This document shows, in pieces, positions 36,350-46,016 of a DNA stretch of 64,000 nucleotides (position 1 is the first letter of the stretch; each line of letters begins with the position of its first letter). Made by a program: the position numbers and the translations under genes. The stretch comes from Marinibium conchae (GTDB lineage Bacteria; Pseudomonadota; Gammaproteobacteria; Enterobacterales; Alteromonadaceae), in the NCBI RefSeq assembly GCF_015595035.1, contig NZ_JADNRN010000001.1, positions 1,054,001-1,118,000 of the forward strand, given 5' to 3'. A model generated the notes under the pieces. That model was given only the letters and a program-made list of their open reading frames with translations, was not told the DNA's origin and did no database searches.

Positions 36350-39346
36350 ATGACTAAATTCAAACCCAGCTTGATTACTGCTGCACTTGTTGCAAGCGGA
36401 ATGATGTTTGGTAGTTTGCCATTGTATGCGCAAGAAGATGCAGCATCTGATTCTGCCGCTCAGGAAGAGGACGTAATTGAAAAGATTGAAGTACGAGGTT
36501 TTAGTACCAGTCTTATTCAATCGCTCAACCAAAAGAGATTCAGCGATACGGTATCAGAACAGATATCGGCAGATGATCTTGGCGGCTTGCCCGACGTGTC
36601 AATGGCAGACGCGCTGACTAGACTACCGGGTATTTCGGCAGTAAGAACAGGCGGGCAGGCAGCAGAAATAAATATACGCGGTTTGTCTGGCGGGTTTGTG
36701 TTCTCAACCTTAAATGGTCGAGAGCAGGTGTCAACTAGCGGTAGTCGCTCAATTGAATTTGATCAATATCCCTCAGAGCTTATTAGCTCTGCCGCAGTGT
36801 ATAAATCACCAAAAGCATCTCTGATCGAGGGTGGTGTTGCCGGTACGGTCGAATTAACGACGGCTAGCCCATTATCGAATGATAAAGAGCATACATTTAA
36901 TGCCAATGTGCGAGGAATGTTTAACAACAGAGCATCAGAGGTTGCTGACGCAGACGAGTTTGGCCATCGTTTGAGTTTTTCCTATCAGGGCAAATTCATG
37001 GAAGATACCTTGGGCGTTGCACTGGGTTATGCGCGTTTGTTCCAGCCAAGTGTGTCGACACAATTCATAGGCTTAGCTCCCAGTAGAAACTTAGACGTTG
37101 ATTTCGTTGAGGGTGATACAGAAAATCCCGATGCCGCTTGTCCTGAATGTGAAATCATCAGTGAAGGCTTTGAGTTGCAACACAAAGGCGGTGCGGAAAC
37201 ACGCGATGGTTATTTAGCCGCCCTAGAATGGGCACCAACAGACAATTTCGTATTGAAAGCTGATGCCTTCTTATCAGTATTTGATTCTGAAGCTTTTGCT
37301 CGTGGTTTTCGAGTGAAGCTTGAAGCGCCAAACGTTACTGTTGCCAACCCGACTATTCTTAATAATGACGTAATAGGCGGCACTTTCCAGCGTGTTCGAG
37401 GGCAAAATACTCGTGTGGAATTGGTCAATGATGATAACCAAGATTTCGATCGTGTTAAAAGTCTTGGCGTGAATGCGGCTTGGGAAATTAATGATGACTG
37501 GTCGGTTGCCTTTGATATTTCTCATTCTGCCGCAGAAAACGACTTTCGAAATGGTCTTCTTTGGTCTTTGGTTGCTGAAGACGCAAACGACCCACTTCCT
37601 GTATTAGACGAAAATATCTCAATCAGTTACTTATTGAACGGTCTTGATTTACCCGATTTGGGCTTCAATCAAGCAGATGATTTTATTGATTTGAATAAAG
37701 TTCTTGTGTCTAAGTACGGTATCTATCCTTTCCAAAACACCGACGAGCTTGATGCTTACAGAATCGATTTCTCTTATCAATTAGATAATGATTGGGTGCG
37801 TTCGATTGAATTTGGTGCTCGTCATTCTGAGCGAGAGTACAGCAATGACCGTTCAGTATTTGAGTATGGCTCTGATTCGGGTTTTTCTCGTAGTCAGCCA
37901 CCACTGCGCTTAACAGAAGATATGGTGACGGTAGTGAATTGGGAAGGTGAATTTTCTTACTTTCCAAGCTATTTAGCCATCGACCTCGATAGCGCATTAA
38001 ATGCGTGGTTTCCGAATGGTGTACCTCAACCAGTTCAAAGTTGGGGTGGCTTTGCAGGTGTACTTAATCCTCCTGAGGGTGACCCAATCAACGACACATC
38101 GTGGTCGGTGCTGCAAAGTGGTCAAGTTTTTGAAGAAGTGACTTCAGCCTATTTAATGGCCAACTTAGATATGGAGCTTGCGGGTATTCCTGTTAGCGGT
38201 AACCTTGGTGTGCGCATGGTTGATACAAAACAAGCGTCAACATTCTTACAAGATGTTGGTGGCGATCCTGCTGATGGTGCACAGATTATTGTCGATGACA
38301 TTGGTTTAGCTGTAGACACCTTCAGACCGGTAATTCTTGAAGATACCTACACTGATTATTTGCCATCATTGAACTTGAACTTCAGCATTACTAGTAATCA
38401 GCAAATTCGTTTTGCTGCGGCTAAGGTAATGGGCCGAGCGCCAATTAATGAAATGTTCGCGAACAGTGGTGTGCGAGTTTCACTGCCGCAGGCCATTCAG
38501 AATATCGACACCGGTGACATTGAAGTGATTGGTGAGGCTGAGCTATCAGGCGCTAGTGATAATAGCCCTTATTTGCGTCCTTTCTATGCTAATCAGTACG
38601 ACCTGTCCTACGAGTACTACTTTAGCGACACCGACGGGGCTTTCATAGCAGCGCTTTATTACAAAGACATTCAGTCTTTCGTCGACCGCAGTACAACGGA
38701 CCCTTATGACTTCGCCGCAAATGGCTTTAACGTACCATCAGAAATTGAGGTGCCGGTTTTCACTGACGAAGAAGACAGCCAGCCTGTGTTGGACGACTTG
38801 GGTGAGCAACTTTTTGTTACTGTCCCAACAGTCAACGGTGCTTACACAACAGCGGAGAATAACGCTCGCGGTGGCTATATCCGAGGAGTGGAATTGTCCT
38901 ACACAGAGATTTACAGCAATCTTCCTGGCTTATGGGCTGGTTTAGGTGTCAGTGCAAGTTACTCGTATACCGAGACCGAAATTACACGCACAGCGAGTGC
39001 TAGTGATGGTGTTTACACATCTGAATTACCGGGCCTAAGTAAGCAAGTATTTGCCGGAACGGTATTCTGGGAAAATGAGGGCTTTGAAACTCGAGTCAGT
39101 GCTCGCTACCGTGACCCCTTTGTTTCGACTCAAGTAGGTGTAAACGATCAAACGGTGAACTTTGATTCTGAATTAGTCATTGATTACCAAGCGAGCTACG
39201 AAGTGAATGAGAACTTAGGGGTGTTGTTCCAAGTGAACAACCTTACCGATGCGCCAACTAAAAGTTACTTCGGAAGCACCGCGCGAACCGGAACCATTCA
39301 GTACTTCGGTACTCAAGTATTCTTGGGGTTAACTTACTCATTATGA
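36350..39346 (+). CDS. TonB-dependent receptor, Caulobacter type (2)
   Basis: A second outer-membrane receptor of the same family, 998 residues from the ATG at 36350. That start gives a clean signal peptide (TKFKPSLITAALVASGMMFG...YAQ); a GTG 16 codons upstream would spoil it. The plug has DVSMADALTRLPGIS and INIRGLSGGFVFSTLNGREQ, then FDQYPSELISSAAVYKSPKASL. The barrel ends TQVFLGLTYSL with a terminal Leu rather than Phe. It is directly followed by the pullulanase gene, so its substrate is probably a branched alpha-glucan fragment. It is clearly paralogous to the receptor at 31507 but not a recent copy. Confidence 0.93.
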   Translation: MTKFKPSLITAALVASGMMFGSLPLYAQEDAASDSAAQEEDVIEKIEVRGFSTSLIQSLNQKRFSDTVSEQISADDLGGLPDVSMADALTRLPGISAVRTGGQAAEINIRGLSGGFVFSTLNGREQVSTSGSRSIEFDQYPSELISSAAVYKSPKASLIEGGVAGTVELTTASPLSNDKEHTFNANVRGMFNNRASEVADADEFGHRLSFSYQGKFMEDTLGVALGYARLFQPSVSTQFIGLAPSRNLDVDFVEGDTENPDAACPECEIISEGFELQHKGGAETRDGYLAALEWAPTDNFVLKADAFLSVFDSEAFARGFRVKLEAPNVTVANPTILNNDVIGGTFQRVRGQNTRVELVNDDNQDFDRVKSLGVNAAWEINDDWSVAFDISHSAAENDFRNGLLWSLVAEDANDPLPVLDENISISYLLNGLDLPDLGFNQADDFIDLNKVLVSKYGIYPFQNTDELDAYRIDFSYQLDNDWVRSIEFGARHSEREYSNDRSVFEYGSDSGFSRSQPPLRLTEDMVTVVNWEGEFSYFPSYLAIDLDSALNAWFPNGVPQPVQSWGGFAGVLNPPEGDPINDTSWSVLQSGQVFEEVTSAYLMANLDMELAGIPVSGNLGVRMVDTKQASTFLQDVGGDPADGAQIIVDDIGLAVDTFRPVILEDTYTDYLPSLNLNFSITSNQQIRFAAAKVMGRAPINEMFANSGVRVSLPQAIQNIDTGDIEVIGEAELSGASDNSPYLRPFYANQYDLSYEYYFSDTDGAFIAALYYKDIQSFVDRSTTDPYDFAANGFNVPSEIEVPVFTDEEDSQPVLDDLGEQLFVTVPTVNGAYTTAENNARGGYIRGVELSYTEIYSNLPGLWAGLGVSASYSYTETEITRTASASDGVYTSELPGLSKQVFAGTVFWENEGFETRVSARYRDPFVSTQVGVNDQTVNFDSELVIDYQASYEVNENLGVLFQVNNLTDAPTKSYFGSTARTGTIQYFGTQVFLGLTYSL

Positions 39347-39420
39347 AAATAGTTAAATTAACGTCGCTGTTGAACTTCAACAGTGGCCGCAACAATAATA
39401 TGACAGTGGAGCATACATCT

Positions 39421-42400
39421 ATGTTTAGTCGTAAAAGAGTCGTCAGTTTTATCGCTGTGCTTATGTCGGTATTCGTATTGGCAAGCTGCGGTGGTTCTGA
39501 TGTAGAGTCAGGTGACCTTGCATTAACATGTTCGGTTCCAAATATTCCAAATAGTGACGCGTCGGCTTGTGTGCCTCCGCCACCTATTAGCTGCCCGGCA
39601 CCGACAGTGCCAAATGAAACTAATGACGCCTGTGTGGTTGGTTTCAATCCTGATTTGGCCCCGCCAGTATTCTTCCCTGCAGAAGACCAAGCCGTTTTGT
39701 ATTACAACCGCGCTGCGGTAGATGCTGACAATAGTCCCAATGATCCATCCTATGAGGGTTATCGACTACATACGTGGAGCAATGACGCTTGCGACGCTTA
39801 TGCAGATCCTGATACTGCGTGGGAAAACGGTCGAATTCATGATGGAATAGATCCAACCTACGGTGCCTATTGGATCCTAGATCTTAAGCCTGGTTATGCC
39901 GAAACAACTGGCGCTTGTCACAATTTCATTATTCACATTGGTACTGACGATGCGGGTAAAGAGATGGGCGGAGGCGACTTCAAAGGCCCGTTGCAGCAGC
40001 CAGATGATGAACGTTTTGAGCGCATGAATTTTACTTTCTCTGGCGTTCCAACGATCTACGAATTTCCGATAGATTCTTTAGGGGAGCAACCAGTATCGAT
40101 TGATGGAGCGCAAGCGCATTGGTTAGATGCCACTACACTTCTTTGGGATGTGGATTTTGCATTGGTTGATTCAGTGAAGCTACATTATTCAGCGGATGCG
40201 AGTTTAGAAGTAACCTTAGAATCAGGCCTAAATGGCACCGTTGCAGACTTAACAGAAGTTGACCTAACAGATGAGCAACGCGCTATTGCCCCTCACTTAG
40301 CAGAACTTCCCGCTTTTGCTGGTTCATGGACTGCTGAAGATGCCAAAGCCGTGTTGAAAACTCAAGCGGTATTAGGGGCGTACAACGATGAAGGTAAATT
40401 GGTAGCGGCAACACGCATCCAAATTCCAAATGTGCTCGATCAACTGTACACCTCGGGTGAGGCTGATGCTGACGAAGCGGTATTAGGCCCTGTTTATACC
40501 GACGCCGGCATAGAGGCTCGCGTTTGGGCACCAACGGCTACAAATGTTGCATTGAAACTTTACGATGAGAACAAACGCCTTACATCTACAAATGCAATGA
40601 GTTATGACAATGCAACCGGGATATGGAGCTACGCGGGCTCGATGGATATGGACAGACAGCTTTATCGTTATGAAGTGACTGTTTATCATCCTGCCAACGA
40701 TCAGATTGAAGTGTTGGATGTTACCGACCCATACTCAGTAAGCCTTGCGATGAATGGAAGATTTTCACAGTTTGTGAACCTTCTAGACGAAGACCTCAAG
40801 CCCGACCGTTGGGACGAACATACCATCCCGACAATTGAAGACGTCGAAGACGCAGTCTTGTACGAAGGTCATATTCGAGATTTCAGCGCGCTTGATACCA
40901 GTGTATCGGCTGCTAACAGAGGTAAATACCTTGCTTTCACTGAAACTGAGTCAGCGCCAATGCAACATTTAGCAAAACTTGCTGAGAAGGGCGTTACGCA
41001 CTTCCACATGCTTCCTGCTAACGACATCGCGACGATAAATGAAGACGAAAGTAAAACAGTCGATTTCTCGAGCACAGTTCAGGAAGTTTGTGTAATTAAA
41101 CCTACTACTCCTATCTGTTTGGATAATACGCCTCGCGACATGACCATTGGCGACCTTTATGATTCTTTCAGTGTGCTAGCGGAGCCTGGTGCAGCGCAAG
41201 AGTTGGCTCAAATGTTACGTGACATTGACCGTTTCAATTGGGGTTACGATCCTAAGCACTTCAATGCTCCTGAGGGTAGCTATGCATCTAACCCTGATGG
41301 TGTCGCTCGTATTATTGAAATGAGAGCAATGAACCAAGCGCTGCACGAGATAGGTTTGCGCGTAGTACTAGATGTTGTGTATAACCATACCAATGCCTCT
41401 GGCCTGTTTGAAAACTCTGTGTTTGATAAGGTCGTTCCTGGCTACTACCACAGATACGAAGTAGATACAGGTGCAATCGTTCGTGAAACTTGCTGTGACG
41501 ATACCGAGCCACGTAACCGTATGATGGAAAAATTCATGGAAGACTCTCTGCTTCTATGGACTGAGCATTATAAATTTGACGGTTTCCGCTTTGATATTAT
41601 GAGCCAAGCGACCAAGCAGACAATGGTTGATTTGTATGCAAAAGTGCGCGAAATAGACGCAGACAACTACTTCTATGGTGAGGGTTGGATACGTCAAGAT
41701 CGCGGTTATGAGCAGGCGAATCAAATCAATATGGCTGGAACACAAATAGGTACTTTCAACGATAGAACTCGTGAAGGTATTCGTAGAGCCAATATTTTCT
41801 ACAATGGCAACCCAAATAGTCGTTTAGGGACTGCAAGCGAGACTAGTCTTGCTGCGGCAATGAATGACCAAGATATCGTGAAAATGACGATGGCTGGGAC
41901 ATTAACCGACTTCGTGCTCGAGACATCGGGTGGCAGTGCTACAGAAACTAGCTCTTTAGGGGGTTATACACTAGATCCGGCAGATAGCATTAACTATGTG
42001 TCAAAACACGATAATGAAACACTGTGGGATCAGTACAATTATAACTTACCAAATAACCTTAGTTTGGAACAAAGGATCCGCGCACAAAACATTGGTATTG
42101 GCATTCCGATGTTGTCTCAGGGTATTCCTTTCCTTCAAGTAGGTGGTGATTTCCTTCGCTCTAAATCAATGGATAGAAACACTTTTGATTCTGGTGATTG
42201 GTTCAGCCGCATAGACTTTTCTATGGAAACGAACAACTGGAATGTTGGTTTGCCAATGGCTCAAGACAACGAAGGAATGTGGGATACTATCTCGACCTTC
42301 ATGTTTGCTCCTGAGCGCGCCGCAGCAATGTCTGATATTGAAATGGCGGCTGAGGTTTTCCAAGAGTTCTTAAGCATACGCTCTGGTAGCAAGCTTTTCC

Positions 42401-43815
42401 GTTTAACAACGGCTGAAGATATTAAGCAGCGTTTAGGTTTCCACAACATTGGCGCTCGTCAACAGCAAGGTTTGATTGTGATGAGTCTTGATGATGGTAT
42501 TACGCCTGACAGCGCTGTTGAGCTAGATGATCTCGACCCAATGCATGATGCTATTGTTGTAGTGGTAAATACTGGTTATGAAGAGAAGTCAATTGAAGTA
42601 TTAACAGCTACTGGCTTCGAGTTACATAGTGTTCATGCTAATTCAATCGATCCAACTGTGCGTAGCGCAACTTTCACCGAAGGTGCTGATGAGTCGGGTA
42701 ACGGCACATTTACTGTTCCGGCCCTAACCATGGCTGTTTTTGTAAAGAATCAGGGTACGGAGCGTGGATACGGATTATCTGCTATAGCGACATCTGGCGC
42801 GCCTGATATTGTGCCATTTGGAGATACTGCAGTATTCCTTCGTGGGTCAATGAACGATTGGGGTGAATCTACTCAATTCGATTATAAAGGCGACGGTGTG
42901 TATGAAGTAGCGTTTGAATTAACAGGTGCAACTTCTTATGCCTTCAAAGTAGCATCAGCAGATTGGTCAACCGTGAACCTTGGTGATTCAGCTGACCCTA
43001 TTGTTGTCGAAGATGTTGCAAAAACACTTGTACCTGGTGGTGAAAACTTGAGCTTTACGCCAAGCATTGACGCAACTTATGTGTTCAGTCTTGATGCAAG
43101 CGATACCTCTGCGCCAGTATTAACTATTGTTAATGAGGAGCCTTACGTAGGTAATCCTATCTACCTTCGTGGCGGTATGAACGGATGGGGTCTTGACGAT
43201 GAATTCAACTATGATGGCGGACGCTTGTACTCGGTAGCCGTTAATTTGAATGCTGAAGAGTATCAATTCAAAGTTGCTAACGAAGGTTGGGCTAATCCTA
43301 ACTTGGGTGCATTCAGCGAAGATGATATTGATGACACCATTGTGCTTGGCCAGAACACTTTCTTAACTGAAAATGGCACTAACCTGTTCATCTCGGTAGC
43401 GGAAGCAGGCGATTATGTATTTATCTTTGACAGTACAGACCTTAGTGAACCTAAGATACGCGTATTTGCTGAAGAGTTCTTCGGTGCCTCTACAGTGTAT
43501 GTGCGCGGTAGCCTAAATGGTTGGGGTGAAGTAGATGCGCTTGCCTACCAAGGTGATGGTGTTTACTCGGTAAATATTGACTTAGATGGGGCAGATGTTG
43601 CTTTTAAAGTAGCAACAGGTGATTGGTCTACAGTTAACCTAGGTGCGGCGTCGGACGAAACTGCTGCTGTTACTCTGGGTGAAGCTAAAGTCTTATTCCA
43701 AGATGGAAACAGTTCAAACCTAACCTTGACTGCCCCGGCAGCAGGTACCTATGAGTTCAGGGTTGAAGGACCAGACGCTACTGCACCAAAAGTGACAGTA
43801 ACTGCTGTAGATTAA
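39421..43815 (+). CDS. Lipoprotein pullulanase (GH13_13) with three C-terminal repeat domains
   Basis: Hydrolyses alpha-1,6 branches of alpha-glucans. From the ATG at 39421 (GGAG at 39408-39411) it is 1464 residues with a lipoprotein signal (lipobox L20-A21-S22-C23). An ATG at 39343 overlapping the receptor stop would give 1490. Then come a CBM41/PUD-type domain (about 90-215), the N-terminal and CBM48-type domains (about 270-440) and the GH13 barrel. Barrel motifs are DVVYNH (651-656), GFRFD with nucleophile D725, GEGW with acid E754 and SKHDN with D864. A DUF3372-type C-domain follows, then three repeats of about 110 residues starting near 1138, 1247 and 1359, each with [VI][FY][LV]RG-x-[ML]N-x-WG. 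It lies behind the TonB receptor. Confidence 0.93.
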   Translation: MFSRKRVVSFIAVLMSVFVLASCGGSDVESGDLALTCSVPNIPNSDASACVPPPPISCPAPTVPNETNDACVVGFNPDLAPPVFFPAEDQAVLYYNRAAVDADNSPNDPSYEGYRLHTWSNDACDAYADPDTAWENGRIHDGIDPTYGAYWILDLKPGYAETTGACHNFIIHIGTDDAGKEMGGGDFKGPLQQPDDERFERMNFTFSGVPTIYEFPIDSLGEQPVSIDGAQAHWLDATTLLWDVDFALVDSVKLHYSADASLEVTLESGLNGTVADLTEVDLTDEQRAIAPHLAELPAFAGSWTAEDAKAVLKTQAVLGAYNDEGKLVAATRIQIPNVLDQLYTSGEADADEAVLGPVYTDAGIEARVWAPTATNVALKLYDENKRLTSTNAMSYDNATGIWSYAGSMDMDRQLYRYEVTVYHPANDQIEVLDVTDPYSVSLAMNGRFSQFVNLLDEDLKPDRWDEHTIPTIEDVEDAVLYEGHIRDFSALDTSVSAANRGKYLAFTETESAPMQHLAKLAEKGVTHFHMLPANDIATINEDESKTVDFSSTVQEVCVIKPTTPICLDNTPRDMTIGDLYDSFSVLAEPGAAQELAQMLRDIDRFNWGYDPKHFNAPEGSYASNPDGVARIIEMRAMNQALHEIGLRVVLDVVYNHTNASGLFENSVFDKVVPGYYHRYEVDTGAIVRETCCDDTEPRNRMMEKFMEDSLLLWTEHYKFDGFRFDIMSQATKQTMVDLYAKVREIDADNYFYGEGWIRQDRGYEQANQINMAGTQIGTFNDRTREGIRRANIFYNGNPNSRLGTASETSLAAAMNDQDIVKMTMAGTLTDFVLETSGGSATETSSLGGYTLDPADSINYVSKHDNETLWDQYNYNLPNNLSLEQRIRAQNIGIGIPMLSQGIPFLQVGGDFLRSKSMDRNTFDSGDWFSRIDFSMETNNWNVGLPMAQDNEGMWDTISTFMFAPERAAAMSDIEMAAEVFQEFLSIRSGSKLFRLTTAEDIKQRLGFHNIGARQQQGLIVMSLDDGITPDSAVELDDLDPMHDAIVVVVNTGYEEKSIEVLTATGFELHSVHANSIDPTVRSATFTEGADESGNGTFTVPALTMAVFVKNQGTERGYGLSAIATSGAPDIVPFGDTAVFLRGSMNDWGESTQFDYKGDGVYEVAFELTGATSYAFKVASADWSTVNLGDSADPIVVEDVAKTLVPGGENLSFTPSIDATYVFSLDASDTSAPVLTIVNEEPYVGNPIYLRGGMNGWGLDDEFNYDGGRLYSVAVNLNAEEYQFKVANEGWANPNLGAFSEDDIDDTIVLGQNTFLTENGTNLFISVAEAGDYVFIFDSTDLSEPKIRVFAEEFFGASTVYVRGSLNGWGEVDALAYQGDGVYSVNIDLDGADVAFKVATGDWSTVNLGAASDETAAVTLGEAKVLFQDGNSSNLTLTAPAAGTYEFRVEGPDATAPKVTVTAVD

Positions 43816-43844
43816 AGCTTTCCCCCGAAGCTTTAGTGTGTGAT

Positions 43845-43871
43845 AGCCAGCGCTCTGCGCTGGCTTTTTTT
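43845..43871 (+). terminator. Terminator after the pullulanase gene
   Basis: AGCCAGCGC (43845-43853) and GCGCTGGCT (43857-43865) are perfect arms around TCT, followed by a T run. Confidence 0.92.
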
Positions 43872-43917
43872 ATGCACAGAAAACACGATGCACAGAAAAC
43901 ACGATGCTCAAAACACG
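43872..43917. repeat. 16-bp tandem repeat
   Basis: ATGCACAGAAAACACG occurs twice without a gap (43872-43887, 43888-43903), followed by a degenerate third unit ATGCTCAAAACACG (43904-43917). Confidence 0.8.
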
Positions 43918-44027
43918 CAGACCCAAACACTGAGGCTAGCGCTACTAATTACATTCTACCTTAGGAAAATGCAAAGAAACGAGCGGGAGAGGGTGACAGG
44001 GTTGGTGCGAGATACAAGGGAGCGAGC

Positions 44028-44115
44028 GGGCTACATCAACAGCAGGCGTGGGCTACATCAACAGCGGGCGTGGGCTACACCAACAGCAGGCGTGGGCTAC
44101 ATCAACAGTAGATGT
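44028..44115. repeat. 22-bp tandem repeat, four units
   Basis: Four head-to-tail units begin at 44028, 44050, 44072 and 44094, each starting GGGCTACAYCAACAG. Units 1-3 differ by single bases and unit 4 diverges at its end. The unit length is not a multiple of three, which argues against coding. It lies just downstream of the SGNH gene stop. Confidence 0.88.
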
Positions 44116-44143
44116 CAACCCAGTGCCTTATGCTGCATATAAA

Positions 44144-45979
44144 TTATAGTAGACTGTTAATGGCAGCAATGTTTGAATCTATTGCACTACCTATGGCGCC
44201 GGCTAATTTTGCTCTTTTGTAGTAGTGCAATGACTCGCCATATCTACCTTGTTTGAATTTAATCTCTGCGATTTGCAGATTATACAAACCATTGTGGGGT
44301 AATGCATCGGCTAGAATTTGCAGCGTTTTAGCTCTCATCTTATGGTTGTCACTGGTCGTGTAGCGCTTTAGGCTCAACTCCATCATTTGCAACCAGCCCA
44401 GTTTTTTTAAATAAAAGTCTTGGCCAAGCTGTTGTTGCCAATCGGCAGGCGCCGGTAAGCTTGGTGTCTTAGCTTGGTTTGTAAATGGATAGTCGGAGGT
44501 TAGACTTTGAATAGTAGCAAAGCCATAGTACTCTTCTTGAGGCAAAATAAGTCTCTCGGCCCATGCTTGCGCAATACTTACCTTTTGAAACTTACTTGAG
44601 AAGACATGCTCCGGATTACGCGACTGAGTAAATAACTGTATAATTCCTTCGTAAAAGCTATTGGAAATAACAAAGTAGCCGCGTAAGTTAGGGTGAAGGT
44701 GCTCCAACATAAGCGATTGACCAATAATGCCATTTTTACTTCGAATTTCGAGTTCTTTTTCAGCATCAATAAGTGTTGCTGAATAGTTATCTGCAAGCTC
44801 CCTAATAATTTCATTCATCGCTGTAGGGGCTCTAAATCTCAATAAATCATTGTTGATTGCTAACTGATAGTGTTTTTTTGCAATAGTAATTAAATCAACG
44901 CGCTCAGCTAACTTAGCGATCTTGAAGTGAAGGTTAGCAGACTTTGACTTTTCTAAAGTCAGTGTTGCTTTTCGAATCGTCTTCTTTAACTCGTCGTTAT
45001 TCTTTTCATTCAATATCACGCTCATGCTTCGTTCGAAGGAGGGCTCTGCTTCGATACTTGAAAAAGGTGCTTGGTCCTTGTGGTTACTTGCTATGGTAGA
45101 AATAAGGACTGGAATCCCCGCTGATTGATATTTTGCTAATAGTCTACTCAGGTTGGATTTAAATTGGGCTAACCCATCGTGGTAAACCGCAGAGTCATAT
45201 TCGATAGATCTATTTTTAGCAACTTTCGCCATAAAGGTCCTAGAGCGTTGGTTTTCTCTCTCCTGAATACTTTTATCATCAGTTATTTCGCTTGCGCTTG
45301 GCTTTGCCGGCATTTTGCCCATAGAGTAAGCGGCTGCTTGTAAAAGTTGCACAAGGCGCAGTTCTTTTAAGCGCATATACCATCGCGTAGTCGTGCTTGA
45401 GCCCATTGCGGTGAAGTTTGAGCCTACTCCTAAGATGCCTAAATATTCATTGTGACCCGCGTAAATCAATACAAGATCAGGCTCTTGCTCAATTATTTCA
45501 TCGGCCATATCGAGCAATGTGTATGAGTTCACCGCCGACATGGCAGTATTCAATACTTCTACATGGACTCCGGGTAAGCTTGCTTTTAAACGTTGCTCCA
45601 ATGTACCGGCAATACTGGCTCCCAATCCGTAAGGAAAGCCCGCGGCAGTGCTTCCTCCTTGCACGACAACGCGAAAACCTGAGCTAGGCTTTTCTTTTAA
45701 TATAAAGTTGGCTTCCATTGTAACCGAGGGTTTTTCGGCGTTTTTAGGAAAGTATCGATTCAAAATATCAGGGCGTGGCAATACATAATGCGGGTTGGCG
45801 GGGTTTTCGATGAAAAGCGGGTAACTTTGCCCAACACCAGCAAGGCGAAGCACTAACTCGACAAAAATAAAAAACATCAATGGTAACGAAAAGGCAATAG
45901 CGTACATGAGTCTTTTTCTTTTTACCGATGTAGATGAAGCTATAGTAGATTTCACCTTTTGATTTGCTGCTTTTTTCAT
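44144..45979 (-). CDS. Membrane-anchored SGNH/GDSL hydrolase-family protein 1
   Basis: A 611-residue protein with a basic N-terminus and one transmembrane helix (about 26-47), so the bulk should face the periplasm. SGNH blocks are visible: VVVQGGSTAAGFP with the serine S110, YAGHNEYLG with N177, and LEHLHPNLRGYF with H429. A helical, TPR-like C-terminal part (about 530-611, AEIKFKQGRYGESLHYYKRAKLAGA) follows. SGNH enzymes are esterases or acyltransferases; the substrate is unknown. It is a paralogue of the next upstream gene (37-bp gap), both transcribed away from the carbamoyltransferase operon. SxtL of the saxitoxin cluster is also a GDSL-type protein. Confidence 0.85.
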   Translation of the reverse strand: MKKAANQKVKSTIASSTSVKRKRLMYAIAFSLPLMFFIFVELVLRLAGVGQSYPLFIENPANPHYVLPRPDILNRYFPKNAEKPSVTMEANFILKEKPSSGFRVVVQGGSTAAGFPYGLGASIAGTLEQRLKASLPGVHVEVLNTAMSAVNSYTLLDMADEIIEQEPDLVLIYAGHNEYLGILGVGSNFTAMGSSTTTRWYMRLKELRLVQLLQAAAYSMGKMPAKPSASEITDDKSIQERENQRSRTFMAKVAKNRSIEYDSAVYHDGLAQFKSNLSRLLAKYQSAGIPVLISTIASNHKDQAPFSSIEAEPSFERSMSVILNEKNNDELKKTIRKATLTLEKSKSANLHFKIAKLAERVDLITIAKKHYQLAINNDLLRFRAPTAMNEIIRELADNYSATLIDAEKELEIRSKNGIIGQSLMLEHLHPNLRGYFVISNSFYEGIIQLFTQSRNPEHVFSSKFQKVSIAQAWAERLILPQEEYYGFATIQSLTSDYPFTNQAKTPSLPAPADWQQQLGQDFYLKKLGWLQMMELSLKRYTTSDNHKMRAKTLQILADALPHNGLYNLQIAEIKFKQGRYGESLHYYKRAKLAGAIGSAIDSNIAAINSLL

Positions 45980-46016
45980 GAATGCGTTCTCGTATGTATT
46001 GTGAGTGAAGCCTGGC

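Larger units (their letters stand above)
43816..44143. other. Gap between the pullulanase and SGNH genes, repeat-rich
   Basis: This 328-bp gap holds the pullulanase terminator (43845-43871), a 16-bp tandem repeat (43872-43917) and a 22-bp tandem repeat (44028-44115). No credible gene: an open frame running through it owes its length to the repeats. Confidence 0.75.

Noticed and set aside
44028-44115. Possible CRISPR array
   Set aside because: Units are directly adjacent with no spacers and only 22 bp long; no cas genes are present.
43840-44142. Open frame of 100 codons across the gap after the pullulanase
   Set aside because: It starts inside the terminator and is built from tandem repeats whose unit (22 bp) is not a multiple of three; composition is not protein-like.
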